From an uncultured Clostridia bacterium (GTDB taxonomy: Bacteria; Bacillota; Clostridia; Oscillospirales; Ruminococcaceae), in the NCBI GenBank assembly GCA_947628655.1, contig CANRAS010000008.1, positions 1 through 64,000 on the forward strand: 64,000 nucleotides of DNA, in the 5' to 3' direction. Positions 22,491-30,535 of this stretch are shown piece after piece. The position numbers and the translations under genes are program-made. The notes beneath the pieces were generated by a model, which was given only the letters and a program-made list of their open reading frames with translations, was not told the DNA's origin and did not search any database. How positions within the stretch are numbered: the first letter of the stretch is position 1; each line of letters begins with the position of its first letter.

Positions 22491-24053
22491 TCAAACCGTA
22501 ATGTAACCGCGTATCTTGCCGAGCGTTTTCTCGCCTATTCCGTTTACGTTCACAAGTTCATCGACGGAAGTAAACCAGCCGTGCTCCTCGCGGTATTCGA
22601 CAATAGCCCGCGCCTTAACTTCTCCAATTCCCGAAAGCGCCTGCAATTCCTCCGCGCTCGCGGTATTTATATTAATAGGATAAGAAACCTCCACGGGCGC
22701 GGAACTCTCCGCCGAAGAATTATGCTCGGACTGTTCGGGAATATTCGGCGCATAATTCCCGACCGTAATATAATTCCGTATCTTATCAAGCGTTTTCTCG
22801 CCGATACCGTAAACGTTCACAAGTTCATCGACGGAAGTAAACCAGCCGTGCTCCTCGCGGTATTCGACAATAGCCCTCGCCTTAACTTCCCCGATCCCCG
22901 AAAGCAATTCCAATTCCTCCGCGCTCGCGGTATTTATATTAATAGGATAAGAAACCTCCACGGGCGCGGAACTCTCCGCCGAAGAATTATGCTCGGACTG
23001 TTCGGGAATATTCGGCGCATAAGAACCCACGGTAACATAATCCCGTATCTTGTCAAGCGTTTTCTCGCCGATACCGTAAACATTCACAAGTTCATTGACG
23101 GAAGTAAACCCGCCGTACTCCTCGCGGTACGCAACAATCGCCCGCGCTTTCACTTCTCCAATACCCGAAAGCAATTGCAGTTCCTCCGCGCTCGCGGTGT
23201 TTATATTAATAGGATATTCAATCTCCAAGGGCGCGGAACTCTCAATCGAAGAATTATGCTCGGACTGTTCGGGAATATTCGGCGCATATTCCCCGACCGT
23301 AATATAATCCCGTATATTGTCAAGCGTTTTCCCGCCGATACCGTAAACGTTCACAAGTTCATCGACGGAAGTAAAATACCCGTACTCCTCGCGGTACTCG
23401 ACTATCGCCCGCGCCTTAACTTCTCCGATACCCGAAAGCGCCTGCAATTCATCAACGGACGCGGTGTTTATATTAATAGGATAAGAAACTTCAACGGGCG
23501 CGGAACTATCCGTTCCCGCCGATGAACTCCCCGCCGAAGAAACAGGCGCGGACGGCTCTGCACTATCCTCTATGTAATCCCCGACAGTAATATAATCCCG
23601 TATCTTGTCAAGAATTTTCCCGCCAATTCCGCTGACGTTCAATAAATCGTCAACGGAAGTAAAATCCCCGTAAGCCTCGCGGTACGCGGTAATTGCCCGC
23701 GCTTTCGTTTCGCCGATACCCGAAAGCATTTGAAGTTCCTCTAAATCCGCGGTGTTTATGTTTATCGGAAAAACCGTTTCAATTTGCGCAGTTTCGGCAA
23801 ATTCCGCGCTGTTCGATGAACTTTGCGGACTACTGCTGAAATTTCCCGAAACGGCGGTGCGTCCCGAACCATAGGGAATACGTTCGCCGTCGGACACAAG
23901 CGCGTTCGCCGAAATCCCGACAACCGCCGCCGTTATACAAGCGACCGTGCCGATTTTCAGAAAGCCCGTGATTTTTTCAAACGGTTCTTTGCGCGGAGCG
24001 GGTTTTTCAGCCGTGATATTTCCGCGCCTTTTGTCTTTTTTTATTAATCCCAT
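22491..24053 (-). CDS. Membrane-anchored protein with five tandem ComEA-type HhH domains
   Basis: A 520-residue protein: short basic cytoplasmic tail, one transmembrane helix (about 33-52), then five HhH modules of about 60 residues joined by acidic Ser/Pro/Glu linkers of about 25 residues. Each module has the form ININTASAEELQALSGIGEV ... FTSVDELVNVYGIGEKTLDK. The modules are nearly identical at DNA level, implying recent tandem duplication. ComEA normally carries one such module, so this would be a multivalent external DNA binder. AAAGGAGGG precedes ATG 24053; promoter at 24101-24129. First gene of an operon with a single-HhH protein and a SIR2-like protein. Confidence 0.9.
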   Translation of the reverse strand: MGLIKKDKRRGNITAEKPAPRKEPFEKITGFLKIGTVACITAAVVGISANALVSDGERIPYGSGRTAVSGNFSSSPQSSSNSAEFAETAQIETVFPININTADLEELQMLSGIGETKARAITAYREAYGDFTSVDDLLNVSGIGGKILDKIRDYITVGDYIEDSAEPSAPVSSAGSSSAGTDSSAPVEVSYPININTASVDELQALSGIGEVKARAIVEYREEYGYFTSVDELVNVYGIGGKTLDNIRDYITVGEYAPNIPEQSEHNSSIESSAPLEIEYPININTASAEELQLLSGIGEVKARAIVAYREEYGGFTSVNELVNVYGIGEKTLDKIRDYVTVGSYAPNIPEQSEHNSSAESSAPVEVSYPININTASAEELELLSGIGEVKARAIVEYREEHGWFTSVDELVNVYGIGEKTLDKIRNYITVGNYAPNIPEQSEHNSSAESSAPVEVSYPININTASAEELQALSGIGEVKARAIVEYREEHGWFTSVDELVNVNGIGEKTLGKIRGYITV

Positions 24054-24100
24054 TCCGCGCCCTCCTTTTTGAGTTTTTAGAAAATATACTTGCTGTTATG

Positions 24101-24129
24101 ATTTTACCACACCGCCGTTATTTTGTCAA
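24101..24129 (-). promoter_or_regulatory. Sigma-A promoter for the HhH-SIR2 operon
   Basis: Minus strand: TTGACA (24124-24129), 17-bp spacer, TAAAAT (24101-24106). Back to back with the plus-strand promoter at 24139. Confidence 0.82.
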
Positions 24130-24138
24130 GCGCACCAC

Positions 24139-24167
24139 TTGCAAACTTCAGCCGTTTATGTTACAAT
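24139..24167 (+). promoter_or_regulatory. Sigma-A promoter for the membrane protein at 24200
   Basis: TTGCAA (24139-24144), 17-bp spacer, TACAAT (24162-24167). Confidence 0.8.
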
Positions 24168-24199
24168 AAAAGTAACGGTAATTTAAGGGGTTTGCGAAA

Positions 24200-24949
24200 A
24201 TGGAAGAAGAAAGGAAAAAACGCGCGTATTACCACGCCGACATAACCGTTTACGAGCGCGCTCTCCGTCACGCTCTGATTGTCGTGCTGTTCCCGCTTTC
24301 GGCGGTGTGCATTTTCTGTACGGTGAATATCGTACTGCACTATAATCTGGGGTTTACAAAACTTCTTTTGTATATAATCGCGGGGAGTGTGCTTTTCGGA
24401 ATGATTTTCACGTTCTCTGCGGTCTATATCGCGGAGAAGAAAAAGCGCCGCCACGCGAAATTCACATATTTCGACATTCTCCCGCAGGGTTTGATGTTCA
24501 GCGAGTACGCGGGGGAATTTATCAGATACGGCGACAGGATAATTTTGAGGAGGCTTTATTATATCCCGTTTTCGGAGTTTGAAAGCGTTTCGCGCGACCC
24601 TAAGAAAACCCCGCGCGAACTCACGATAAAAGGCGGTGTGCGGGAGTACTTCTTTGAAACGGACAGGCTCGGCTATCACGTCAACGAGGACGGCAACATA
24701 GTTTTCGACACCGCCGTGCTTAATATCGGAATGTACATGCTCCTGCCCGAAGTCACGATAAAAAAACGCTTTGGAAACACCAAGGCGCTGGAGCAGTCTA
24801 TCCTGTACTATAAAGAGCGTTTCGACAGCGTTCCCGAAAAGAAACCGTTCAACATCGCGGATTTCGTCCCCGTTCGCCGAAAGCGCCGTCTGCACACGTC
24901 AAACGCCGCGCTCGAAAAGCCGAGTTTCAGCAGGGATTGGAAAAAATAA
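24200..24949 (+). CDS. Two-helix membrane protein, unknown function
   Basis: A 249-residue protein with hydrophilic N-terminus, two transmembrane helices (about 25-47 and 53-77) and a C-terminal cytoplasmic region of about 165 residues rich in beta-strand and basic residues. The layout (two helices then a PH-like part with GGVREYFFETDRLG) recalls YcxB-like or bacterial PH-domain proteins, but I do not recognise it with confidence. AAGGGG lies nine bases before ATG. Monocistronic, transcribed divergently from the HhH-SIR2 operon. Confidence 0.6.
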   Translation: MEEERKKRAYYHADITVYERALRHALIVVLFPLSAVCIFCTVNIVLHYNLGFTKLLLYIIAGSVLFGMIFTFSAVYIAEKKKRRHAKFTYFDILPQGLMFSEYAGEFIRYGDRIILRRLYYIPFSEFESVSRDPKKTPRELTIKGGVREYFFETDRLGYHVNEDGNIVFDTAVLNIGMYMLLPEVTIKKRFGNTKALEQSILYYKERFDSVPEKKPFNIADFVPVRRKRRLHTSNAALEKPSFSRDWKK

Positions 24950-25028
24950 GCGTTCGTCAATATTACCAAAAATATTCGGCGAATTTCATCACCCACGGAA
25001 TATTGCGCCCCCGCCGTTTCGCGCCGCC

Positions 25029-25057
25029 TTGACTTTTTCTGACAAATGTGCTAAAAT
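25029..25057 (+). promoter_or_regulatory. Sigma-A promoter of an orphan RNA gene
   Basis: TTGACT (25029-25034), 17-bp spacer with TGC before the -10, TAAAAT (25052-25057). No coding gene follows before the terminator at 25414. Confidence 0.85.
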
Positions 25058-25063
25058 AAGGGC

Positions 25064-25445
25064 AGGGAGTATCCTCCCTTGAATGTGAGTTCATCTGAAA
25101 CGCGCGAAAGATATTCGAGCCGTATAAGCGCCTGAAAATTTTCGGCATAGCCGTGATTTTCAGCTGTCACAGCCTATCCGCAAAAGTCCCGCGGACGGGT
25201 AAAGGCGCGGGGCAGGCGCGGGTGGATTTTGCTTTGGCGGTAAGATGAACAAACGCTCCGACCCGCGCGGCGGATAAATTCGGCATAAGCCGAACGCGCG
25301 GCGGCAAACAGGTTCGGTGTCAAGCGTGACAGGATTGGTAAATCGAGCGGTAACGTTCAGCTTTTACCGAGCCTGTCGGGTGAAAACCGCCGACAGCGTT
25401 TGTTCTGAAAAAACGCCGCCCTATTTGGTTTGGGCGGTTTTTGTG
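25064..25445 (+). ncRNA. Putative structured non-coding RNA, about 380 nt, class not recognised
   Basis: A transcript bounded by a good promoter and a strong terminator without any credible reading frame. Strong local helices: GGGAG-TATC-CTCCC at the 5' end; CTGAAAAT/ATTTTCAG with inner CGGC-ATA-GCCG; TTCGGC-ATAA-GCCGAA; CTGTCGG/CCGACAG. Its size resembles RNase P RNA, tmRNA or other large RNAs, but I see neither the GAGGAAAGTCC core of RNase P, nor a tRNA-like end or tag frame of tmRNA. It stands alone between a membrane protein gene and a ferredoxin gene on the opposite strand, so it is not a leader. Start is estimated from the -10 box. Confidence 0.7.
25414..25443 (+). terminator. Terminator of the orphan RNA
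   Basis: CCGCCC (25416-25421) / GGGCGG (25432-25437) followed by TTTTTG and further T residues. Confidence 0.9.
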
Positions 25446-25455
25446 TTTTTAACAT

Positions 25456-25487
25456 AAAAAGGGCTCTCCGACCAAAAATCGGAGAGC
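25456..25487 (-). terminator. Terminator of the ferredoxin gene
   Basis: Minus strand: GCTCTCCGA / TCGGAGAGC (25463-25487), then CCTTTTTATG. Confidence 0.88.
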
Positions 25488-25533
25488 GCGAAGATTATTA
25501 TTTTATGGAAGTAAAAAACAATCTTAAAGTTAA

Positions 25534-25704
25534 TTACTGAGCCGAGGGAGCGCCAACAGGACAAGCGTCCGCACACGCGCCGCAGTCAATGCAGGTGTCG
25601 GCGTCGATAACATACTTGCCGTCGCCCTCTGAAATAGCGTTTGCAGGGCAGCCTTCCGCACATGCGCCGCAAGCAATGCACTCATCGGAAATCTGATATG
25701 CCAT
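25534..25704 (-). CDS. 2[4Fe-4S] ferredoxin
   Basis: A 56-residue bacterial-type ferredoxin. Two clusters of ligands are visible: CIACGACAEGCP (Cys 9, 12, 15, 19) and CIDCGACADACP (Cys 38, 41, 44, 48), each CxxCxxCxxxC followed by Pro. Carries electrons at low potential between anaerobic oxidoreductases. AGGAGGTAG precedes ATG 25704. Monocistronic with its own promoter (25845-25872, 140-nt leader) and terminator. The rest of the spacer to 26051 holds only promoters. Confidence 0.97.
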   Translation of the reverse strand: MAYQISDECIACGACAEGCPANAISEGDGKYVIDADTCIDCGACADACPVGAPSAQ

Positions 25705-25844
25705 AGTGAACTACCTCCTATAAGTATAGACTTTAGGCAAATTGGCGAAAAGCACCGTCCGCGCCCCGCGCCTGCCTTTACAGAGAACCGAATGGCTTTC
25801 TGTATTCGGACGTTCCAAAACCCATTTGAAAAGCCCTTGATACT

Positions 25845-25872
25845 ATTTTAACATATTTTCCGAAAAAATCAA
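25845..25872 (-). promoter_or_regulatory. Probable sigma-A promoter for ferredoxin
   Basis: Minus strand: TTGATT (25867-25872), 16-bp spacer, TAAAAT (25845-25850). Confidence 0.6.
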
Positions 25873-25958
25873 GTAACAAAGCAAACAAAATATTTTTGCG
25901 TTTTTTGTATATTTTGTACAGCACCAACAAGTTATATATAAACAAATTCCGCATACTA

Positions 25959-25987
25959 TTGCATTTTGCGAAAAAGTGTGTTATAAT
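25959..25987 (+). promoter_or_regulatory. Sigma-A promoter for darA-holB-ricT
   Basis: TTGCAT (25959-25964), 17-bp spacer with extended TGT, TATAAT (25982-25987); 64 bp from the darA start. Confidence 0.85.
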
Positions 25988-26051
25988 AAAGAATAGAAAG
26001 AATGGAGAGTTAGATGTTATAAGCGGACAGCAATAACAGAGGTGACAGATT

Positions 26052-26375
26052 ATGAAACTGATATTTGCGATAATCAACAATGACGACAGCCATTCCGTGC
26101 AGTCGGCGCTTACGAAAAGCGGGTTTCAGGCAACGAAACTCGCGTCGTCGGGCGGGTTTCTTATGGCGGGCAACACAACGTTTATGATTTGCTCCGAGGA
26201 CGACAAGGTGGACGAGATTTTCGACGTGATAAAACACCACTCGCATAAGCGTCAGCAGTTCGTGCCGAACTCCGCGGCGTTGGGCGGCGGCGCATACACG
26301 AGTTTCCCCGTTGAAGTAACGGTAGGCGGCGCGACGGTTTTCGTCACGGACATCGAGCGGTTCGAGAAAGTATGA
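26052..26375 (+). CDS. darA: Cyclic-di-AMP receptor, PII-like (DarA/PstA)
   Basis: A 107-residue PII-like protein. Signatures: MKLIFAIINNDDSHSVQSAL at the start, KLASSGGFLMAGNTTFMI in the T-/B-loop region, and GGAYTSFPVEVTVGGATVFV at the end. Family knowledge: a trimer that binds c-di-AMP in Firmicutes. AGAGGTG lies seven bases before ATG. The stop overlaps the holB start (ATGA), as in the conserved darA-holB-ricT order. Confidence 0.95.
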   Translation: MKLIFAIINNDDSHSVQSALTKSGFQATKLASSGGFLMAGNTTFMICSEDDKVDEIFDVIKHHSHKRQQFVPNSAALGGGAYTSFPVEVTVGGATVFVTDIERFEKV

Positions 26376-27316
26376 TTTTATACGGGAAAAGCGGGCTGAA
26401 AAAACGCCTTGACGGCATAGCAAAGAAAGGCAGACTTCCGCACGCGATACTGTTTTCGGGGCGTTCGGGCGTGGGGAAGAAAATATTGGCGCGGTACACG
26501 GCGGAATTGTTCCTGTGTGAAAACGGCGCGTGCGGGGAATGTTCCGTGTGCCGAAACATCGAAAACGGCGTTCACCCCGATGTGATATTCGTCAAACGTC
26601 AGTGCGGTGATAAATATAACGCCGAGAGTTTCCGCGAGGTATTAAGCGGTACGGTAATCCGTCCGAACAACGGCGCGGTAAAGGTCTATGTGTTCGAGGA
26701 CTGCGACACTATGCGCCCCGAACATCAAAACGCGCTTTTGAAGTTGATCGAAGAACCCGCTGACTATCTGCGCTTTGTGTTTACCTGCGAAAACACGAGC
26801 GTCATACCCGAAACGGTGCTGTCGCGCGTCACGGAGTTTGAAGTTCCCGACATTCCGATAAAAGACTGCGAACAGGCTCTTTTAGACAGCGGGGTCGATA
26901 AAAAGCAGGCGCGCGAACTTTCGGAGATGTTCGCGGGAAATATCGGAAAATGCAAAGCCGTGCTTGACGGCGGTGATGAAGCCTTGCTTATCGAGAGCGC
27001 GGAAAGAGCCGCGTCGGCTTTGGGCAGGCGCGACGGTTTCGGACTTTGCGCCGCGCTTTCCGAGCGCACGGACAGAGCGGAATATTCCCGCGTAATGGAA
27101 TACCTCTCGCTGATGATAAGGGACGCGCTCGCGCTGAAATACGGCGGCGAGGCGGAGTTTTTCGGGAAAGCCGAGTCGAAAAAAATCGCCGAAAACTTTA
27201 CGGAGGACGAACTTATGAACCTCTTAGACGCGGCGTTCGAGAGCGCGAAAAACGAGATATACAACCTTAATCTTGCCCTTGCAAGCACATATTTTGTAAG
27301 CAGGGCGAACATCTGA
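26372..27316 (+). CDS. holB: DNA polymerase III delta' subunit
   Basis: A 314-residue clamp-loader subunit. Walker A-like GRSGVGKK near 30, a zinc module CGECSVC near 53-59 (with the preceding Cys), VFEDCDTMRPEHQNALLKLI as Walker B/sensor region with LLKLIEEP, and the SRV motif near 150. The C-terminal third is less conserved, as usual for HolB. ATG overlaps darA stop, so coupled translation. Confidence 0.94.
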   Translation: MILYGKSGLKKRLDGIAKKGRLPHAILFSGRSGVGKKILARYTAELFLCENGACGECSVCRNIENGVHPDVIFVKRQCGDKYNAESFREVLSGTVIRPNNGAVKVYVFEDCDTMRPEHQNALLKLIEEPADYLRFVFTCENTSVIPETVLSRVTEFEVPDIPIKDCEQALLDSGVDKKQARELSEMFAGNIGKCKAVLDGGDEALLIESAERAASALGRRDGFGLCAALSERTDRAEYSRVMEYLSLMIRDALALKYGGEAEFFGKAESKKIAENFTEDELMNLLDAAFESAKNEIYNLNLALASTYFVSRANI

Positions 27317-27340
27317 TATTAGGCAAAACAAAGGAGAAAT

Positions 27341-28369
27341 ATGGAAAACAACGAATATTTCACGGAGAAAATCGCTCCGAAAAAGAACGATACAAAACCG
27401 CCCGTAAAACCCGCGGACAAACCGCGCAAGGACCAAAAGCGCAAGTCAAGGTTCGGCGCGTCCGAACGCGCGGATATAAATTTGCTTGCGGCGGACGACA
27501 ATTCCCCGAAAGTCGAGATAATCGGCGTTCGCTTTAAGGACGTCGGGAAAGTGTACTATTTCGCGCCGAACGGTATTCAGGTAAAGCACGGCGACAGCGT
27601 TATCGTTGAAACGACGCGCGGAGTGGAGTGCGGAGATGTGGTTCTCGCGAACCGTATGGTTTCCCAAAGCGTGCTTGTATCGCCCTTGAAACCGATTATC
27701 CGAAAAGCGACCGAGGACGATTTCAGGACGATTGAGCAAAACCGCAAAAAAGAAGAAGAGATAATGCAGACGTTCACGGAAAAGATACGCGAACACGGGC
27801 TTGATATGAAACCTATCGAGGTGGAATACACGTTTGACGGGAGCAAGATAATGTTCTACTTCACGTCTGACGGGCGCGTAGATTTCCGCGACCTTGTAAA
27901 AGACCTCGCGTTTATCTACAGAACCCGCATAGAACTGCGCCAGATAGGCGTTCGCGACGAGGCGAAAATGTTAGGCGGATTAGGCATTTGCGGGCGACCG
28001 TTCTGCTGTTCGTCGTTCTTAGGCGATTTTCACCCCGTTTCGATAAAAATGGCGAAAGAGCAGTCGCTGTCGCTTAATCCCACAAAGATTTCGGGAACGT
28101 GCGGGAGGCTGATGTGCTGTCTGAAATACGAGCAGAACTGCTACGAGGATTTCCTGCGCACAACCCCGAAAACGGGCGCGTATGTCGAAACCTCCGAGGG
28201 CAGGGGCACGGTTATTGACGTGAATTTGCTCACGGGCATTTTGAGCGTAAAGCTGGACAAAAAGCCCGATGTTCCGCTCACCGTCAGCAAGGACGATGTG
28301 AAAGTCATAAAGGACGGCAAGATACAGATAGACCGCGACGAAATGAAAGCGCTTAAAGGTCTGGAATAA
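27341..28369 (+). CDS. ricT: PSP1-domain protein RicT (YaaT)
   Basis: A 342-residue protein with a Lys/Pro-rich N-terminal tail and a PSP1 domain starting near residue 55. Signature parts: PNGIQVKHGDSVIVETTRGV, LRQIGVRDEAKMLGGLGICG and the Cys clusters CGRPFCCSSF and GTCGRLMCCLKYE. Family knowledge: RicT forms an Fe-S complex with RicA and RicF that guides RNase Y. AAAGGAGAA precedes ATG. Third gene of darA-holB-ricT; coaX follows by 24 bp. Confidence 0.95.
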   Translation: MENNEYFTEKIAPKKNDTKPPVKPADKPRKDQKRKSRFGASERADINLLAADDNSPKVEIIGVRFKDVGKVYYFAPNGIQVKHGDSVIVETTRGVECGDVVLANRMVSQSVLVSPLKPIIRKATEDDFRTIEQNRKKEEEIMQTFTEKIREHGLDMKPIEVEYTFDGSKIMFYFTSDGRVDFRDLVKDLAFIYRTRIELRQIGVRDEAKMLGGLGICGRPFCCSSFLGDFHPVSIKMAKEQSLSLNPTKISGTCGRLMCCLKYEQNCYEDFLRTTPKTGAYVETSEGRGTVIDVNLLTGILSVKLDKKPDVPLTVSKDDVKVIKDGKIQIDRDEMKALKGLE

Positions 28370-28393
28370 CGCGCCGTTCCAAAGGAGAATACT

Positions 28394-29167
28394 ATGATAT
28401 TAACGATAGACGTCGGCAACACGAATACGCAGTTCGGGGCGTTCGATGATGATGAAAAACTCGTTTTCGAGTCACGGATAGCAACGAATAATTTTCGTAT
28501 GGAAGATGAATACGCCGTTATGCTGAAAGACATTTTCAGCCTTTACAGCGTAAACGCGGGCGATATAACGGGCGCGGTTATGTCGTCCGTCGTGCCGCCC
28601 GTCACATTACAGTTAAAGCCCGCCGTTGAAAAGGTCTGCGCCTGCCGCGTAAAGACCGTAGGACCGGGGCTGAAAACGGGACTGAACATCAAGATAGACG
28701 AACCCGCCGCGCTCGGCGCGGACTTAGCGGCGGTAGCTGTCGGGGCAAAGGAAAAATACCCGCTCCCCGCTGTCGTAATAGACCTCGGCACGGCGACGAA
28801 AATTCTCGCCGTTGACAAAAGCGGAGCGTTTATCGGCGGTATTATCGCGCCGGGGGTAAAGATTTCCGCCGAGGCGCTTGCCGCAAAGACCGCCGCGCTC
28901 CCGCTTATCGGCGTTTCGGGCGAACCGCTAAAAAAGGTCATCGGCACAAATACGATAGACTGTATGCGTTCGGGTTTGCTCAACGGCACGGCGTTTATGC
29001 TTGACGGAATGATAAAGAGTTTTGAAAGCGAAATAGGCGAAAAATGCACCGTTATCGCAACGGGCGGTTTTTCAAGCGCGATAAAGCCGCTTTGCAAAAC
29101 GGACTTTATCCTTGACGAAAACCTGATTTTAACGGGACTTTTGGAGATATACAAGAAGAACAGGTAG
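28394..29167 (+). CDS. coaX: Type III pantothenate kinase
   Basis: A 257-residue CoaX of the ASKHA fold, first step of CoA synthesis. Motifs: MILTIDVGNTNTQFGAFD (phosphate 1), GLKTGLNIKIDEPAALGAD with the catalytic Asp, VVIDLGTATKILAVD (phosphate 2) and IATGGFSSAI (adenosine region). AAAGGAGAA precedes ATG. Placed after ricT and before an ECF S component, which suggests pantothenate uptake plus phosphorylation. Confidence 0.96.
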   Translation: MILTIDVGNTNTQFGAFDDDEKLVFESRIATNNFRMEDEYAVMLKDIFSLYSVNAGDITGAVMSSVVPPVTLQLKPAVEKVCACRVKTVGPGLKTGLNIKIDEPAALGADLAAVAVGAKEKYPLPAVVIDLGTATKILAVDKSGAFIGGIIAPGVKISAEALAAKTAALPLIGVSGEPLKKVIGTNTIDCMRSGLLNGTAFMLDGMIKSFESEIGEKCTVIATGGFSSAIKPLCKTDFILDENLILTGLLEIYKKNR

Positions 29168-29279
29168 TTGTACTTAATTAAATTTATTAGGGGTCTGCGG
29201 GATTTTCCCGTAAATATATACCCGCGGCACATCGGAATATCAAAATAAAGAGCCGAGTGCCAGCAAAGGAGAGTTTTCT
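29168..29279 (+). promoter_or_regulatory. Structured leader between coaX and the ECF gene
   Basis: Two possible helices: CGGG-ATTT-CCCG (about 29198-29210) and GGCACATCGG ... GCCGAGTGCC reaching within a few bases of the ribosome binding site. It looks like a regulatory leader, but no known riboswitch consensus was recognised. Confidence 0.4.
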
Positions 29280-29900
29280 ATGGAAAACACAAACACACAA
29301 AAGAGTTCACAAAACTCGAACAAGACCTTTACGATAGTCGGTATGGGTCTGCTGACGGCAATCGTAGTCGTATTGCAGTTGTTTGCAAGCGGAATACGCA
29401 TAGGACCGTTCAGCATTACATTGGCGCTTGCCCCGATAGTTATCGGCGCGGCGGTATTCGGCTGGAAAGCGGGCGCGTGGCTCGGTCTTGTATTCGGCAT
29501 TGTCGTACTTTTCCAGCCCGACACACAAGCCTTTATGTCGGTAAGCATACCCGCGACGATAGCGGTCGTACTTATTAAAGGCGCGGCGGCAGGCGCGGCG
29601 GCGGGGCTTGTCTACAAGCTGATAAGCAAAAAGAGCAAGCTCGCGGCGGTCATCACGGCAGGCATTGCCTCTCCCGTGGCAAATTCGGGCGTTTTCGCGA
29701 TAGGGTGCTTTACATTATTCCTCCCGACAATCAAGGAATGGGCGGGGGCAAGCGGTTTTGAAAACGCCGCAGGCTATGTTTTCATAGGTATGATAGGCGT
29801 AAACTTCCTTGTGGAACTTGGAATAAATCTCGTTCTCTCTTCCGCGCTTGTAATGCTTATCAACGTAATTCAGAAGAACTATGTGAGAAAAACCGCGTAA
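29280..29900 (+). CDS. ECF transporter S component, probably for pantothenate
   Basis: A 206-residue membrane protein with about six helices. The segment ITLALAPIVIGAAVFGWKAG and the Gly/Ala-rich helices fit the substrate-binding S component family (ECF_trnsprt). S components join a shared EcfA-EcfA'-EcfT module to import vitamins. The position after coaX makes pantothenate the best guess; riboflavin or another vitamin cannot be excluded. AAAGGAGAG precedes ATG. Terminator 25 bp after the stop. Confidence 0.75.
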   Translation: MENTNTQKSSQNSNKTFTIVGMGLLTAIVVVLQLFASGIRIGPFSITLALAPIVIGAAVFGWKAGAWLGLVFGIVVLFQPDTQAFMSVSIPATIAVVLIKGAAAGAAAGLVYKLISKKSKLAAVITAGIASPVANSGVFAIGCFTLFLPTIKEWAGASGFENAAGYVFIGMIGVNFLVELGINLVLSSALVMLINVIQKNYVRKTA

Positions 29901-29924
29901 TTTAATTTAACAGCAAAACAAAAC

Positions 29925-29956
29925 GCGCTCCCCGCTGAATGGCGGGGAGCTTTTTT
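29925..29956 (+). terminator. Terminator after the ECF gene
   Basis: GCTCCCCGC - TGAATG - GCGGGGAGC followed by six T. Confidence 0.92.
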
Positions 29957-30067
29957 GAAGTAAGAGGTAAGAGAATGGGGCGCGGTGCGCCCTTACAGCG
30001 GTGAGGCGGTTTAGGTCGGCGGGGGCGGGGGGTGGATTTGGGTCACCGCGCCGACTTATCGCGGTGG

Positions 30068-30229
30068 GCGTTTTCTCGCGCGCCCCTCATTCTCCGCGCC
30101 CATACGGGCGCGTCGAATTTAGGGGCGCACTCGAAAACGCGGCGGTTTGCCGTCTGACCTTTGCTATCGCAAAGGTCACCCCGCCTGACGGCGGGGTCGT
30201 TTGGCTAACGCCAAACGACGGCAAACCGC
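30068..30229. repeat. Nested cloverleaf repeat B, copy 3 (short-arm version)
   Basis: Hairpin GCGTTTTC/GAAAACGC (30068-30140) with inner GCGCCC-ATAC-GGGCGC, then junction GCGGTTTGCCG/CGGCAAACCGC (30142-30229). The first arm is the short hairpin ACCTTTGC-TATC-GCAAAGGT instead of the long arm of the other two copies; the arms CCCCGCC/GGCGGGG and CGTTTGGC/GCCAAACG are kept. Confidence 0.92.
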
Positions 30230-30265
30230 GAACGCGCCTGCTTTCCCAACGCACCGAACCCAAAC

Positions 30266-30493
30266 GCGCCCTTGGCAGCTTTTCCTCGCGCCTTCCCTCT
30301 TTCCCCCTTACGGGGGAAATTCGGTCAGTTGCGGGAAAAGCTGCACTTCGTAAGTGATGACAGCCGCCTTACGGCGGCTGTTTGTTTCGCCGCTTCGCGG
30401 CGACACGGGGGCGCTGCCCCCGTGACCCCTGCAGCCTTTGAAAAGGCTGGCGAAACTTTCATTCGCCTGCGGCGACTAGTTAAACCGTGGCTC
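30266..30493 (+). repeat. Structured repeat S, 228 bp, inverted partner of 17318-17544
   Basis: Same linkers as 17318-17544: GCGCCCTTGGCAGCTTTTCC, CCCCCTTACGGGGG, ACAGCCGCC/GGCGGCTGT, CGCCGCTTCGCGGCG, CACGGGGGCGCTGCCCCCGTG, CAGCCTTTGAAAAGGCTG, end GCGGCGACTAGTTAAA. The GGGG stem is five base pairs here and four in the other copy, on both sides. Confidence 0.9.
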
Positions 30494-30505
30494 ATCGCGG
30501 TAAGC

Positions 30506-30535
30506 AAAAAGCGCGGGCAACCGCCCGCGCTTTTT
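30506..30535. terminator. Bidirectional terminator
   Basis: AAAAAGCGCGGGC - AACC - GCCCGCGCTTTTT: T-runs leave the stem on both strands. It reaches the stop codon of the kinase gene. Confidence 0.9.

Noticed and set aside
25064..25445. RNase P RNA or tmRNA as identity of the orphan RNA.
   Set aside because: The conserved RNase P core and the tRNA-like ends and tag frame of tmRNA were not found, so no class was assigned.
25778..26080. A 100-codon hydrophobic frame on the minus strand upstream of darA.
   Set aside because: It covers two promoters and an A+T-rich spacer; Phe/Ile/Asn content reflects base composition, and no ribosome binding site is present.
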